DNA of 47,760 nucleotides from Acidobacteriota bacterium. GTDB lineage: Bacteria; Acidobacteriota; Terriglobia; Acidiferrales; UBA7541. The stretch's first letter is position 1. Each line of letters starts with the position of its first letter. The position numbers and the translations under genes were made by a program. The stretch covers positions 1 to 47,760 of the forward strand of contig QHYZ01000093.1 in NCBI GenBank assembly GCA_003225295.1, in the 5' to 3' direction. The notes beneath the pieces were generated by a model. The model saw only the letters and a program-made list of their open reading frames with translations. It did not search any database and was not told the DNA's origin. Of the stretch, positions 8,348-17,286 are shown in pieces.

Positions 8348-10516
8348 ATGTGGAGAGGCAATAAATCGATCGGGATGGTTATCGCGGTAGCAGTGACGTT
8401 AGCGGCCCCTGCTGCAGCGCAGAACAACGAAAAACCCTCGCGGCTGACGATTGAGCACTTGGTTGATATCAAGCATCCGTCCAACCCGATCTGGTCACCC
8501 GACGGCAAGCATGTCTTGTACCTCTGGGATCGCGCCGGAGTGGCGAATCTATTCGTGGCGAATGCTGACGGCCATAGCCTACCCCAAGCACTCACTTCGT
8601 TTCCCGAAGGCCAAGTGCAGGGGGCGTTCTGGAGCCGCGACTCACAAAAGGTCTACTTTCCGCATGACGGCGATCTGTGGCAGGCGGCAATCGCCGGAGG
8701 TGCAGCGAAGCCGGTGTGGACGACAGCTGCGCGCGAATCCTACATCGTTCCTTCGCCCGACGCTACTCGCGTAGCGTTCGTCCGTCACGCCGTCGGGGCT
8801 GCCGACGGCACTCCTCACAAAAGCGATCTCATCGTGCGCTCGCTGGCCGAGGGCAGCGAGTCCGTTGTAGCGCAAGACGAGGTAAGCATTACGCGCCCAA
8901 TGTGGTCGCCCAATGGCGCAAGCCTGGCCTACACCGCGGGCTTCAAGACCATCAATCACGATGAAACACCCGCCTATTCCGGAGATAAGATTATTTACCG
9001 TACTTGGGAATACGTTTCAGGGCAGATCTACGCCGTTAAGCTCGCGGAGGGCCGGCCGGTTGCCATCGGCACAACCGGAGAATACGGCGGCTTTGCGTGG
9101 GTAGACCCAACGCGGCTCGTGTACGATGGGCAATCGAAAGACTTCAAGAAATATTCGATCTATGTCGTGGACGTTGCCGACGGAAAGCCGCATGTTATCC
9201 ATGACATCACCGAGGAGCAGTTTTGGAGCATTCCGGACTGGGGAGAGGCGGGAGCCCAACCCTGGCCCTCGCCTGACGGCAAGTGGATCGCCTTCCTGAG
9301 CGATCGAGACGGCTGGGATCACCTGTACGTCGTGCCCTCCGCTGGTGGCGACGCCGTTCAGCTGACCATGGGACACTTCGAAGCTTGGCGCCCCGCCTGG
9401 TCGCACGACAGTACCCGCATCGCCTTCGACGCGAATGAGCCAGACCGGCCCGGCGACCGCCACATCGGCATCGCCAGCATTGGCGGCGGCCTCTCGCACG
9501 CGACAGTAACGTACGTCACGTCAGGCAACGGCACCAACATCGAACCGCATTGGTCCGCCGATGATAAATACGTCGTCTACCAACACACGGATACGCGCAA
9601 CAGTGCGGACTTGTTCGCGATCGAAGCAAAACCAAACTCGAAGCCGGTTCGTCTCTCCGACTCCATGCCGGCCGGTATCGACAAATCGCGATTCGTCGAG
9701 CCCCAGTTTGTGCATTTCCCGGGAGCGGATGGCAAGCTGGTGCCGGGCTGGCTGTTTGTTCCAAAAAATCTGGATCCTGTCAAAAAACATCCGGCCATCA
9801 TCTGGATTCACGGCGACGGCGTGAATCAGAACTACAACGGCTGGCACGTACAGCGAAATTACGCCGTTTACTACAGCTTTCACCAGTATCTGCTGCAGCA
9901 GGGTTATGTCGTTTTCGCTCCGGACTATCGCGGCAGCATCGGCTACGGACGCGATTGGCGCAATGGCGTGTTCATGGACGTCGGCGGCAAAGATGCCAAA
10001 GACGCTTGGATGTCGGCGAATTATCTGAAGACCCTCCCTTACGTGGATGCCGACCGGATCGGGGTCTGGGGATTGAGCTACGGCGGATTCTTCACTCTGA
10101 TTGCCATGACCGATCAACCAAAGTTGTTCCGCGCTGGTGTCGACGTAGCCGGTGTGGTCGACTATGTGATGTATTACTCCGACCCCTATCATGGCGATTG
10201 GACAGCAAGTCGCATCGGAACGCCGGAGCAGAATCCGCAAGTCTATGCGAATGCCTCACCGATTTCGCATATCGATCGGCTGGAGCGCCCCTTGCTCGTG
10301 CTTCACGGCACGTCCGACCTCAATGTTCCGTACCTCGAGTCCGTTTGGCTCATCGACGAAGCACTCAAAAAGGGCAAAGGTGATCTCCTTTCCTACATGA
10401 TGTATCCAGGCGAATTCCACTATTTCACCAGAGCGCATGTCTTGCTGGACGCTTGGCACCGCGTGGACGACTTCTTTGCGTTTCACCTCGAGGGCAAGAG
10501 CAAGGTTCCGCGCTGA
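8348..10516 (+). CDS. Secreted S9-family (prolyl oligopeptidase/DPP4-like) serine peptidase
   Basis: A 722-residue protein with a signal peptide (cleavage after APAAAQ). A WD40/TolB-like beta-propeller fills about 30-440 (repeats such as HPSNPIWSPDGKHV, RPMWSPNGASLAY, PWPSPDGKWIAFLSDRDG, RPAWSHDSTRIAFDA), and an alpha/beta-hydrolase domain about 450-715. Nucleophile Ser577 sits in GLSYGG; the acid is Asp in HGTSDLNVP and the base is His in PGEFHYF, so the triad is complete. It should cut peptides in the periplasm or outside, releasing N-terminal dipeptides or acyl-amino acids. ATG 8348 follows AGGGGGG; the GTG at 8306 is less likely. It lies between the TonB receptor and an exported DUF3108-like gene, all on the plus strand. 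Confidence 0.93.
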   Translation: MWRGNKSIGMVIAVAVTLAAPAAAQNNEKPSRLTIEHLVDIKHPSNPIWSPDGKHVLYLWDRAGVANLFVANADGHSLPQALTSFPEGQVQGAFWSRDSQKVYFPHDGDLWQAAIAGGAAKPVWTTAARESYIVPSPDATRVAFVRHAVGAADGTPHKSDLIVRSLAEGSESVVAQDEVSITRPMWSPNGASLAYTAGFKTINHDETPAYSGDKIIYRTWEYVSGQIYAVKLAEGRPVAIGTTGEYGGFAWVDPTRLVYDGQSKDFKKYSIYVVDVADGKPHVIHDITEEQFWSIPDWGEAGAQPWPSPDGKWIAFLSDRDGWDHLYVVPSAGGDAVQLTMGHFEAWRPAWSHDSTRIAFDANEPDRPGDRHIGIASIGGGLSHATVTYVTSGNGTNIEPHWSADDKYVVYQHTDTRNSADLFAIEAKPNSKPVRLSDSMPAGIDKSRFVEPQFVHFPGADGKLVPGWLFVPKNLDPVKKHPAIIWIHGDGVNQNYNGWHVQRNYAVYYSFHQYLLQQGYVVFAPDYRGSIGYGRDWRNGVFMDVGGKDAKDAWMSANYLKTLPYVDADRIGVWGLSYGGFFTLIAMTDQPKLFRAGVDVAGVVDYVMYYSDPYHGDWTASRIGTPEQNPQVYANASPISHIDRLERPLLVLHGTSDLNVPYLESVWLIDEALKKGKGDLLSYMMYPGEFHYFTRAHVLLDAWHRVDDFFAFHLEGKSKVPR

Positions 10517-10756
10517 CAAGTGGTTAGCTCTATACCAGGGCACAGCGGCACACTCGATGTGGTGAAAGAAAACAAACGACTTACGCGTTGTTTTCTGTTC
10601 TACGCCGGACGCCATCGCCTACCACCATCCGGCTAACTGTTTTCTACTCAGCGAATCTAAGCCCAACAGCGGGGGTGCAGCCCCCATCCAGGTTGGAGGG
10701 GAACGAGCTTCCTGCCAAGCTCTCCGAAATGCACCGCTTCGGGGAAAGGAGCGGGC

Positions 10757-11566
10757 ATGATCGACAGAGTCAATCGACCTGTGCGCGGGGTCGCCCTAGC
10801 CTTGGTCGCATTGCTTACCCCTCCCACGTTCCTCTATGCCCAATCGCCGCCGTCAGCGCCGACGGAGGCTGTGATGGTCGGAGATCCGAGAGTTGATGGA
10901 TCGTTTCTGAAGCCTTACAAGAATGCGTGGAAGGTGGTCTACGCGTTTCCGGGGAAAGAGCCGTTCTTAGCTGGCACCTGGACCGATGAACTCGCGGCCG
11001 TGGAGATCAACGGGCGGCATTTGCTCAAGCGCACCCAAATGGCCGATTACGCCAAATACAACATCGTGACGACTTATGTAAACGTATTTGACCCCAAGAC
11101 AATGGCCCCTATCTACATGGAGTTCAAGCGAAGCGACACGGGAGAATGGACACGTCGTGACTTCGAGAAGGCCCAGGTGAAGTATCAGCGAAGAAACGCC
11201 GCTGATGAGGCGAAGACGGAGACTGGTCAATTTGAGATGAAGGAACCTATATTCGACTACAACGGGGGAATGTACGGAATTCTCTTGGCGGCACTGCCCC
11301 TCAAAGAGGGATTCAAGGCTAAATTTCCCAGTCTCTCGGAGGATCACGACGAAATCGATTGGATCGGTGTAGTGGTGGGCAGGCAAGAGCTCGTGGAGGC
11401 CGGACCCGGGAAACAGGTCATGGCTTGGCCCATCGACACTGAGGGAAACTACGCCAACAAAAGCCACAGTATTTTCTGGATAACAAAAGAGGTTCCCTAC
11501 GTCATCAAACTGGTGACCACAATTCCCACGGGCAAGTGGGTGACAGTTACGATCAGCATGATCTGA
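10757..11566 (+). CDS. Exported DUF3108-like protein
   Basis: A 269-residue protein with a clear signal peptide (ALALVALLTPPTFLYAQ). The mature part is beta-rich: tyrosine/tryptophan-containing strands (AWKVVYAFPG, AGTWTDELAAVEINGRHLL), a segment recording conversion of units or type (DPKTMAPIYMEFKRSDTGEW), and a tail predicted as strands (FWITKEVPYVIKLVTTIPTG). This pattern recalls DUF3108 periplasmic or lipoprotein-like proteins of unknown function. There are no catalytic motifs. It follows the S9 peptidase by 240 bases; that gap holds a short GC-rich hairpin (10671-10685) but no gene. Start ATG 10757 with GGGAAAGGAGCGGGC before it. Family call tentative. Confidence 0.65.
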   Translation: MIDRVNRPVRGVALALVALLTPPTFLYAQSPPSAPTEAVMVGDPRVDGSFLKPYKNAWKVVYAFPGKEPFLAGTWTDELAAVEINGRHLLKRTQMADYAKYNIVTTYVNVFDPKTMAPIYMEFKRSDTGEWTRRDFEKAQVKYQRRNAADEAKTETGQFEMKEPIFDYNGGMYGILLAALPLKEGFKAKFPSLSEDHDEIDWIGVVVGRQELVEAGPGKQVMAWPIDTEGNYANKSHSIFWITKEVPYVIKLVTTIPTGKWVTVTISMI

Positions 11567-11633
11567 ATCTGCGACCCTCCCTCGCCCGGGTGATGGGTGT
11601 CGGGAGTGTTTGTGATTGCCGCTTGCTCAAAGG

Positions 11634-12016
11634 TCACGTTCTTCGGCTTCGCCGAACCCACATCAAGGCATATACGAGCCTCCAGAATACCCAAAGCATG
11701 GCCAGGCTCCGATTTACTGGCTTGAGAATCATGGAAAGAGCTGCGAGTAGTACTGCAACACCTGCGCAGTAAATTGGATCGCACGCGATACTGAACTGAA
11801 ATAATCGTTCGTGGGCCATGAGATTCTGAGTGCTTTCTGCGGCGTTGCCCTCGACAATCAGACGGTCGGGGGGACCGAACTGAGCAAGACCACGGTCGCC
11901 AGCGTGAACAGGTAAGCAAATCCCGCGACTGGTGCAGCCGTCTGTTGTGCCGGCCGTATGGTGCGGCGTGTCATCGCCGACCTGTCCGACCCGTTGCTCG
12001 ATTGAGCTGTGCTCAT
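11634..12016 (-). pseudogene. DUF4386 membrane protein, frameshifted and truncated
   Basis: ATG 12016 with GAGGT nine bases upstream opens a frame that reads PVAGFAYLFTLATVVL, the first membrane helix of DUF4386 proteins, and then stops after PPTV. The family sequence resumes in the next frame as LAQFGPPDRLIVEGNAAE, NLMAHERLFQFSIACD and FWRLVYALMWV, so one base has been gained or lost near 11890. After MWV the similarity ends (RRSRRT, stop at 11634) and the remaining helices are missing. DUF4386 proteins are roughly 220-240-residue membrane proteins of unknown role; only about half is left. The frame pieces and the good ribosome site show this was once a gene. Confidence 0.7.
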
Positions 12017-12074
12017 ATTCTTTACCTCGCTATCGAGGGATGCAGCACCGCTCTGAGCGCCTATCGATACGGCT

Positions 12075-12422
12075 TCATGGCCCCTTGCTCTCGCTGGTCG
12101 AAGGGCCGAAGCCGAAACGCTCGCGCATGCGTTGCCGGAATCGCTCCCGCTCTTCGGGGGTCAGGTGCTCGCAGCGCTCTTCCATGCGACGGCGGAAACT
12201 GGAGCGACCGGAACCGTGAAATCCAAATCCGCCGAAGAGGATCCGGCACAACGCCAGAAGTCCCAGCGCCTGCCAGAAGGTGATCTCGCGCCAGCCGAAG
12301 AGCGGCGGCAGCAACCAATTCCACAGGTGCAGCACTACTTCGCCGCCAATAACGACAAATAGCAACATCCCCAGAATCGCCAGCGGAGCAATGAAAATCA
12401 CTCTCTTCAATCCCCTACTCAT
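12075..12422 (-). CDS. Small two-helix membrane protein with charged C-terminus, downstream of ECF sigma
   Basis: A 115-residue protein. Two hydrophobic segments (about 6-40 and 48-70: IFIAPLAILGMLLFVVIGG, FWQALGLLALCRILFGGFGF) are followed by an Arg/Glu-rich cytoplasmic tail (FRRRMEERCEHLTPEERERF, then RQRMRERFG). ATG 12422 has GAGGG eight bases upstream, lying just past the sigma factor stop at 12433, so the two are one operon. Small membrane proteins with such a tail commonly follow acidobacterial ECF sigma genes, and a regulatory or envelope-stress role is a fair guess. It is intact although the sigma gene above it is interrupted. Confidence 0.7.
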   Translation of the reverse strand: MSRGLKRVIFIAPLAILGMLLFVVIGGEVVLHLWNWLLPPLFGWREITFWQALGLLALCRILFGGFGFHGSGRSSFRRRMEERCEHLTPEERERFRQRMRERFGFGPSTSESKGP

Positions 12423-12432
12423 GTTCAATCCC

Positions 12433-13014
12433 TCACCCTTTCCTAAATTCGTCGTAAATGCTTTGCAACCGCTCGCGCAGATGCAGCACCGCGTAGCGTT
12501 TGCGTGAAAGCAGCGTATTCACGCCTACGCCGGTCTGGGCGGCGATCTCCTTGAAGCTGCGCCCTTCCAACTCATGTGCCACAAACACCTTGCGCTGTTC
12601 CTCCGGCAACTCGTCGACCGCGGACTCGAGTTCATCGAGAAGCACGTTGCGGGCATAAAGCGCTTCCGGCCCGGCATCGGGCGATGGCAAAAGATCTTCG
12701 ATCTGCAGCAGCTGGCCGTCTTCGTCCTCGACCGCTGCGTCGCCGAAGGTCTCGGGCTTCTTCTTGCGGAAAAGGTCCGTGATGCGATTGCGGGCCACGC
12801 GAAAAAGCCAGCCAGTCACGTGCTCAATTGGCATCAGCAGGCGGTTGGCTTCTACCAGTTAGTAGAAGACCTCCTGCACAATGTCCTCGGCGTCAGCGGG
12901 ATCGGGCACACGCCGGCGGATGAAATTGCGCAGCCGGGATCGTTCTTCCGCGATGATTTCGGAGATTTGACGGTCTCGCTCGGTCATCGAGGTGATGCTC
13001 GACGGCTCATCCAT
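12433..13014 (-). pseudogene. ECF-family RNA polymerase sigma factor with in-frame TAA
   Basis: ATG 13014 behind AGGA opens a sigma-70 region 2 reading MDEPSSITSMTERD ... DAEDIVQEVFY. Codon 52 (12861-12859) is TAA. The same frame then continues without shift as LVEANRLLMPIEHVTGWLFR, VARNRITDLFRKKKPE (end of region 2) and a full region 4 (ELPEEQRKVFVAHELEGRSF, KEIAAQTGVGVNTLLSRKRYA). Family members have Glu at the stop position (VFYELVEA), so one GAA to TAA change explains it. Without the stop the protein would be 193 residues, normal for ECF sigma. The downstream half (12433-12834, ATG at 12834) could still be made alone but would lack most of region 2. No anti-sigma gene is next to it; the small membrane gene follows. 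Confidence 0.8.
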
Positions 13015-13194
13015 CCATTCCTGTAGACGAACGGCGGCCGCAAATATTGTAGAGATTTGAATCGGCCAAACAGGGGTGCGTGCAGTGCCTGGGGAACGAA
13101 CATGGGCCGAAAATGCTTACCCTTGATTCCCTCCTTGAGAGATTTTACATTGTCTTCCTCATAGTTGGGTTCAAGCCGAAATTTCCATTTTGAC

Positions 13195-13911
13195 TCACTT
13201 CGTGGATGAATGAGACTTCGGTTCACTTCTTGTACCGAGATATTCTGCGGCGCTTGGCGCTGAAATGATCCCGTATCCGATAGCATAGTGAATAAGCTCG
13301 ACCAAGGAGTGGAGGCCAAGTTTGAGCATGATCTTAGCGCGGTGGGTCTCGACGGTTCTTACGGCGATTCCCAGCCCCGCTGCGACCTCCTTATTGGATT
13401 TTCCCTGGGCTAGGAGGCGGATGATTTCAATCTCGCGAGGAGTTGTTCTAGCGCCCGGCCGCCCCTCTCGCGGATGCTGACTTCTTGGCTTGAGAAATCC
13501 CTCTAGCACGATTTCGGAGACCTTGGGGGTGAGGAAACGCTGGCCCTCAGAAACGGCTTTCACGGCTTTCGCGAGGCAGTCCGTGAGGTCGGATTTCAAG
13601 ACGTATCCGTGAGCCCCTGCATCCAATGCCCGCTGCACCATCTGGTCTGACTCGTGCATGGTGAGCACAATAATCTTGGTATCCGGAACTGCCTCCCGGA
13701 CCTGGCGCACTACCTCGATGCCATCCAGTTCTGGCATGCTGATATCCATAATGGCCACATCCGGTTTGAATTTTATTGTCTTCTCTACTGCCTCCCGGCC
13801 ATTTGCTGCTTCGCCAACGACTCTCCAGCCGTTTCGGGAATGGAGGACGCCTCGCGCGCCACGCCGCACCAATCCGTGGTCATCAGCGATCAGAATGCGA
13901 AGTTCTCTCAC
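13195..13911 (-). CDS. NarL/FixJ-type two-component response regulator (orphan)
   Basis: 238 residues. The receiver domain (1-120) has the acidic pair Asp10/Asp11, the phosphoacceptor Asp56 (AIMDISMPELDG), Thr in VLTMHES and Lys in YVLKSD. A LuxR-type helix-turn-helix (about 150-210: TPREIEIIRLLAQGKSNKEV, AVRTVETHRAKIMLKLG) binds DNA. The start is taken as GTG 13911, giving MRELRILIADDHG, with GGGGGA ten bases upstream; a TTG at 13926 is the longer option. No histidine kinase gene lies in the window, so its partner must be elsewhere. It is intact inside a region of damaged genes. Confidence 0.9.
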   Translation of the reverse strand: MRELRILIADDHGLVRRGARGVLHSRNGWRVVGEAANGREAVEKTIKFKPDVAIMDISMPELDGIEVVRQVREAVPDTKIIVLTMHESDQMVQRALDAGAHGYVLKSDLTDCLAKAVKAVSEGQRFLTPKVSEIVLEGFLKPRSQHPREGRPGARTTPREIEIIRLLAQGKSNKEVAAGLGIAVRTVETHRAKIMLKLGLHSLVELIHYAIGYGIISAPSAAEYLGTRSEPKSHSSTK

Positions 13912-14370
13912 TTTCGTGTCCCCCAAGCGGTATCGCTACGCGCACAGGTGTGCGGCAGCCAGTGGAATCCAACTCTCCAGCAACGTATTGTAATAAAAAA
14001 GTCCTAGAATTGGTGACGGTGATGCGGCAGGTTTTTCGGTCGCGAGCCGAAATGCTCTATGGAATTTTACAGGAAACGTTGGCTCCTCCAGGAACCGCGC
14101 AACTGGCACACCCGCTTGGGAGGCAGACGCGCTGCCTCCCGGACGCCGAGAACAGATCTGGTGCTGCCGACGATGGGGATATGAGCAAATCTTTCATTCA
14201 GCTCGCTCGGTACTGACTCATTGTTTAGAAATACTAGCAAGGCGGTGGGATCACCAGCCAGGTGCGACTTCCGAGGCGCTCCTAGCCATCACGCCGGAGA
14301 TCGCTAATTCAAGGCCCGTCGCTCTCACCAGATGGTTAGCACCACTTGTCTACTCTCGCACCACAGTAGT
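13912..14370. other. Intergenic with a perfect 9-bp hairpin
   Basis: About 460 bases between the thioesterase stop and the response regulator start. Apart from the hairpin at 14118-14140 and a small six-base stem near 14035-14053 (tttcgg...ccgaaa) I see no gene or remnant. Confidence 0.4.
14118..14140. repeat. Inverted repeat, 9-bp stem and 5-nt loop
   Basis: GGGAGGCAG (14118-14126), loop ACGCG, CTGCCTCCC (14132-14140): a perfect nine-base stem. No T-run follows on either strand, so it is not a standard terminator. It may be a short dispersed repeat or an RNA hairpin. Confidence 0.5.
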
Positions 14371-14814
14371 TTAGCGTCCCTTGGCGCGCTCACCTCTGAG
14401 GGCCATGCAAGTCGAGGATGCCTTGGCTATCAGGTGACCGCCCTCATCCGTGATTTCACACTCCACGTAGCCAATAACGCTGCCGCGCCGCACGACTTTG
14501 CCCTCGGCTCGCAGGCGAGCCTCCCAAACGGGCCGAAAGAAATTGATCTTCAGTTCCACGGTCGTAAACGATTCCTCCGGCGCAAGTGTGCTCGCGAACG
14601 CCATTCCCATCGCGGCGTCAGCGATGTCACAAAGAATCCCGCCGTGCAGCGTCCCCATGGGATTGGCGTGCTGTGGTCCAGCCGCCAAGATGACCGTAGC
14701 TCGTCCATTGGCAATCTCTTCGGCTTCGAATCCAATCAGACGGGCCACCGCCACGTCGTTGGTCTTCGCCCGCGTCCTAAAGTCGGGTTTCAAGGGGGCC
14801 TCCGGAATACTCAT
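14371..14814 (-). CDS. PaaI-type hotdog-fold acyl-CoA thioesterase
   Basis: 147 residues from ATG 14814. A single hotdog domain with the PaaI/COG2050 signature HGGILCDIADAAMG (about 57-70), in which the Asp of CDIAD is in the expected catalytic region; then TTVELKINFFRPV and a final strand GHLIAKASSTCMAL. Such enzymes cleave acyl- or phenylacetyl-CoA thioesters in the cytoplasm; the substrate is not predictable here. An open frame reaches 14877, but those 21 extra residues do not match the family. It is divergent from the SDR remnant that begins right beside it. Confidence 0.88.
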   Translation of the reverse strand: MSIPEAPLKPDFRTRAKTNDVAVARLIGFEAEEIANGRATVILAAGPQHANPMGTLHGGILCDIADAAMGMAFASTLAPEESFTTVELKINFFRPVWEARLRAEGKVVRRGSVIGYVECEITDEGGHLIAKASSTCMALRGERAKGR

Positions 14815-14867
14815 GACTTTTCCGCCCGAGTCTTCACGCGAATACTCGTTTCGAGATATTCCTCGAG

Positions 14868-15397
14868 ATGACAGCATGCAAAACCGAGGGCGTCGTCCCT
14901 GCGTTGCGGCCGGCTTACCATCAATCCCCCTTCGAACATATTGACAGTCAGCATGATTATGACTCGATCTTTGACATCAATGTGAAAGGCCTACTGTTCC
15001 CCGTGCAGAAGGCCCTCCCGCTGTTGCCGGATGGTGCCTCGATCATCCTGAATGCCTCCATGGTCGCGAGTAAAGGATTGTCGGCCAATAGTGTTTATAG
15101 CGCCACAAAGGCCGCCGTGCGCTCTTTCGCGCGGACATGGACAACCGACCTAAAGGATCGCCGTATTCGCGTGAATGCCGTGAGGCCAGGCCCATCGACA
15201 CGCCCGGACTGAACGACCTGGTAGCTTCCACAGGCGCGGGCGAGCAACGCGTGAAGATGATTTCGAGCAATGTTCCCCTAGGCAGGCTCGGTACACCCAA
15301 TGAGATCGCCAAGGCCGTGGTGTTTCTCGCATCCAACGACAGTAGCCACATCACGGGAACGGAATTATTTGTGGATGGCGGTTTCGCACAAGTGTAG
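14868..15397 (+). pseudogene. SDR oxidoreductase remnant, N-terminus lost and frameshifted
   Basis: Family similarity begins only at about 14925 ([20 protein letters not shown]) and runs through [20 protein letters not shown] and the active-site [12 protein letters not shown] (catalytic Tyr and Lys present) to [11 protein letters not shown]. There the frame breaks. The family text resumes one frame over as [12 protein letters not shown] and ends normally with [13 protein letters not shown] at 15397. A missing C in the run near 15188-15194 accounts for the shift. The Rossmann start (TGxxxGxG) and about 80 residues are absent. SDRs of this kind are NAD(P)-dependent dehydrogenases of about 245-250 residues. 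It cannot be functional as it stands. Confidence 0.8.
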
Positions 15398-15403
15398 GCC
15401 ATT

Positions 15404-16973
15404 TTAATGGGGGAGTGTCCCTCTGTTGTCAGGAATCAGCAACCGCGCGGCCATGGCGCTTGCCACAGACAAACCTGCGCAAATCAGCATAATAAGCCGG
15501 AATCCAAACACAAATGCTTCTCGAACCGATTCTCTGATGGCGGCTCGGATAGTTGGGTTGAGACTAGCCGGCAGCTCCAGGCCGGCGAGTTTGATTTTGC
15601 TCCTCTCCATGTCGCGGAGTATTTCGGGAGGCAGCGAGAAGTTCGCCAGCTTGGAATCTAAGCGAGCACCGAAGGCGTTCACCATCACTATCCCAAGGAC
15701 CGCAATCGCAAGCACGCCCGCGACCCGAGCAACTGCATTGTTGATTCCCGAGGCTGCACCGATGCGTTCTTGGTCTGCCGAATTCATCACCACCGTAGTG
15801 AGAGGGGCTACCGTGATTGCCATCCCCAACCCCAGAACAACGACGGCAATGAAAAACGCCTTCCAGTAGCTTGCTCCAACTGACGGCACCGCAAACAGGA
15901 CGAACCCGAATGCCGCAATGAGCGGGCCGGTGATCAGCGGAACTCTCGGGCCATAGCGCGCGATGAGTCCGCCGGACCAACGGGAAAGAAGGAAAATCAG
16001 CAGAATCATTGGCAGGGTGGCCGCACCTGCTGCGGTTGCCGAGTATGCCTGGACTTGGATCAGGTTCAACGGGAACAAGAAGAAGAAGATTCCCATGGCG
16101 GCATAGAGGAAGACGGTGAGCAGGTTGGCGCCAGTGAAGCTACGCGACGCAAACAGCCTGAGCGGCACCATCGGCCAGGCTCCGCTGGCTTCGACGATCA
16201 CGAACGCAACAAGGCAGCCGAAGCCTACCATCAAACTCCCGAAAACCAGAGGATGCCTCCAACCCCGGGTGACAGATTCGATGAATCCACTAACCAGGCC
16301 GCCTAAGCCGAGTGTGACGATCGTGGCACCTAACCAATCGACACGCGCAACGGTGGCGTTGCGGCTCTCCGGAATACGCCAAAGCGAAATGGCTATCACT
16401 GCCGCCGCAGGAGGGAGATTGATGAAGAATGCCCAGCGCCAGGACGCATGCTCAACAAGCCAGCCGCCAAGAACCGGTCCAATGGCCGCGGTGATAGCCG
16501 TGAAACCAGACCACGTCCCGATGGCCTGTCCTCGGCTTTTCTCGTCGAACGATGTGCCAATGATCGCAAGGCTCCCGGGCCGAGAAGCGCAGCTCCCACG
16601 CCTTGTACACTCCTCGCGATTATCAATTGATGAATGTTTGAAGCAGCTCCGCAACCAGTAGAAGCCAGGGCGAAAATTATTACGCCCACCACGAACACCA
16701 GACGACGGCCAAACAGGTCGCCGAGCGAGCCGCCGACCAGAATCAACGCTCCCAAGAATAGTCCGTAAGACTCGACCACCCACTGCATATCGACTACCGT
16801 CGCACGAAAGCTTGCCTGGAGCGCGGGCAGAGCAACGTTGACGACTGTGCTGTCAATGAAAGCCATGCTGGAGCCGAGAATTGTCGCGGCGAGTATCCAC
16901 AGTCTCGCTTGTTCTGCACACGGAACTCGGACACTTCCCGACGGATTACGGCCTCGTCGCAAGGTGGTCTCAT
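15404..16973 (-). pseudogene. MFS drug exporter, DHA2/EmrB type (14 TM), frameshifted
   Basis: Two frames hold one transporter of about 520 residues. The upstream part (to about 16575) has ILAATILGSSMAFIDSTVVN, GSLGDLFGRRLVFVVG and the motif-C-like ARSVQGVGAALLGPG. The downstream part continues as SLAIIGTSFDEKSRGQAIGT, GPVLGGWLVEHASWRWAFFI and further helices to 15404. The break lies in the G/C run near 16570-16575, where one base is missing. A second break is likely near the start: ATG 16973 opens MRPPCDEAVIR, which fits these exporters, but the transmembrane frame is reached only after another shift near 16935. Members export drugs or other organic compounds using the proton gradient. It converges with the SDR remnant; the stops are six bases apart. 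Confidence 0.8.
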
Positions 16974-17286
16974 GGCTGCTATCGACGGTTTCTATCTGCG
17001 ATGAACGGTCCCGACCAATCGTGGCTGCTCAAGTCGGGCCACTACCGGTAGTTGCCCATCCTAGCCGTAAAGCTCCGGCGTTCAGACCGGGGATATAAGG
17101 CTGTTTTCTGCGGTTTGTTCTGTCATCCTCGCGTCCAAAAGACCTATGGGCGAATAGCCCAAAAGTCAAGCCTCTCGGTTGTCCTCGCCTTAAGTAAGGG
17201 CCCTGTGGGAGGAACCACCGAAGAGACTGGCCCAACATCCGGTTCCGTAGGAATCCTCTCCCTTTAGGGAGAGTGCTTGTTCCGAG
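16974..17286. other. Intergenic with terminator-like hairpin
   Basis: About 310 bases between the MFS start and the end of the SDR/DUF302 chimera. Nothing coding is supported; a 7-bp hairpin lies at 17256-17273. Confidence 0.4.
17256..17273 (-). terminator. Hairpin after SDR/DUF302 gene, possible terminator
   Basis: CTCTCCC (17256-17262), loop TTTA, GGGAGAG (17267-17273): a perfect seven-base stem 14 bases past the stop of the chimera gene on the minus strand. There is no clear U-tract, so intrinsic termination is only possible. Confidence 0.35.

Noticed and set aside
10671-10685. GGGGG/CCCCC hairpin before the DUF3108-like gene
   Set aside because: Only a five-base stem in GC-rich DNA; no T-run, so neither terminator nor riboswitch is supported.
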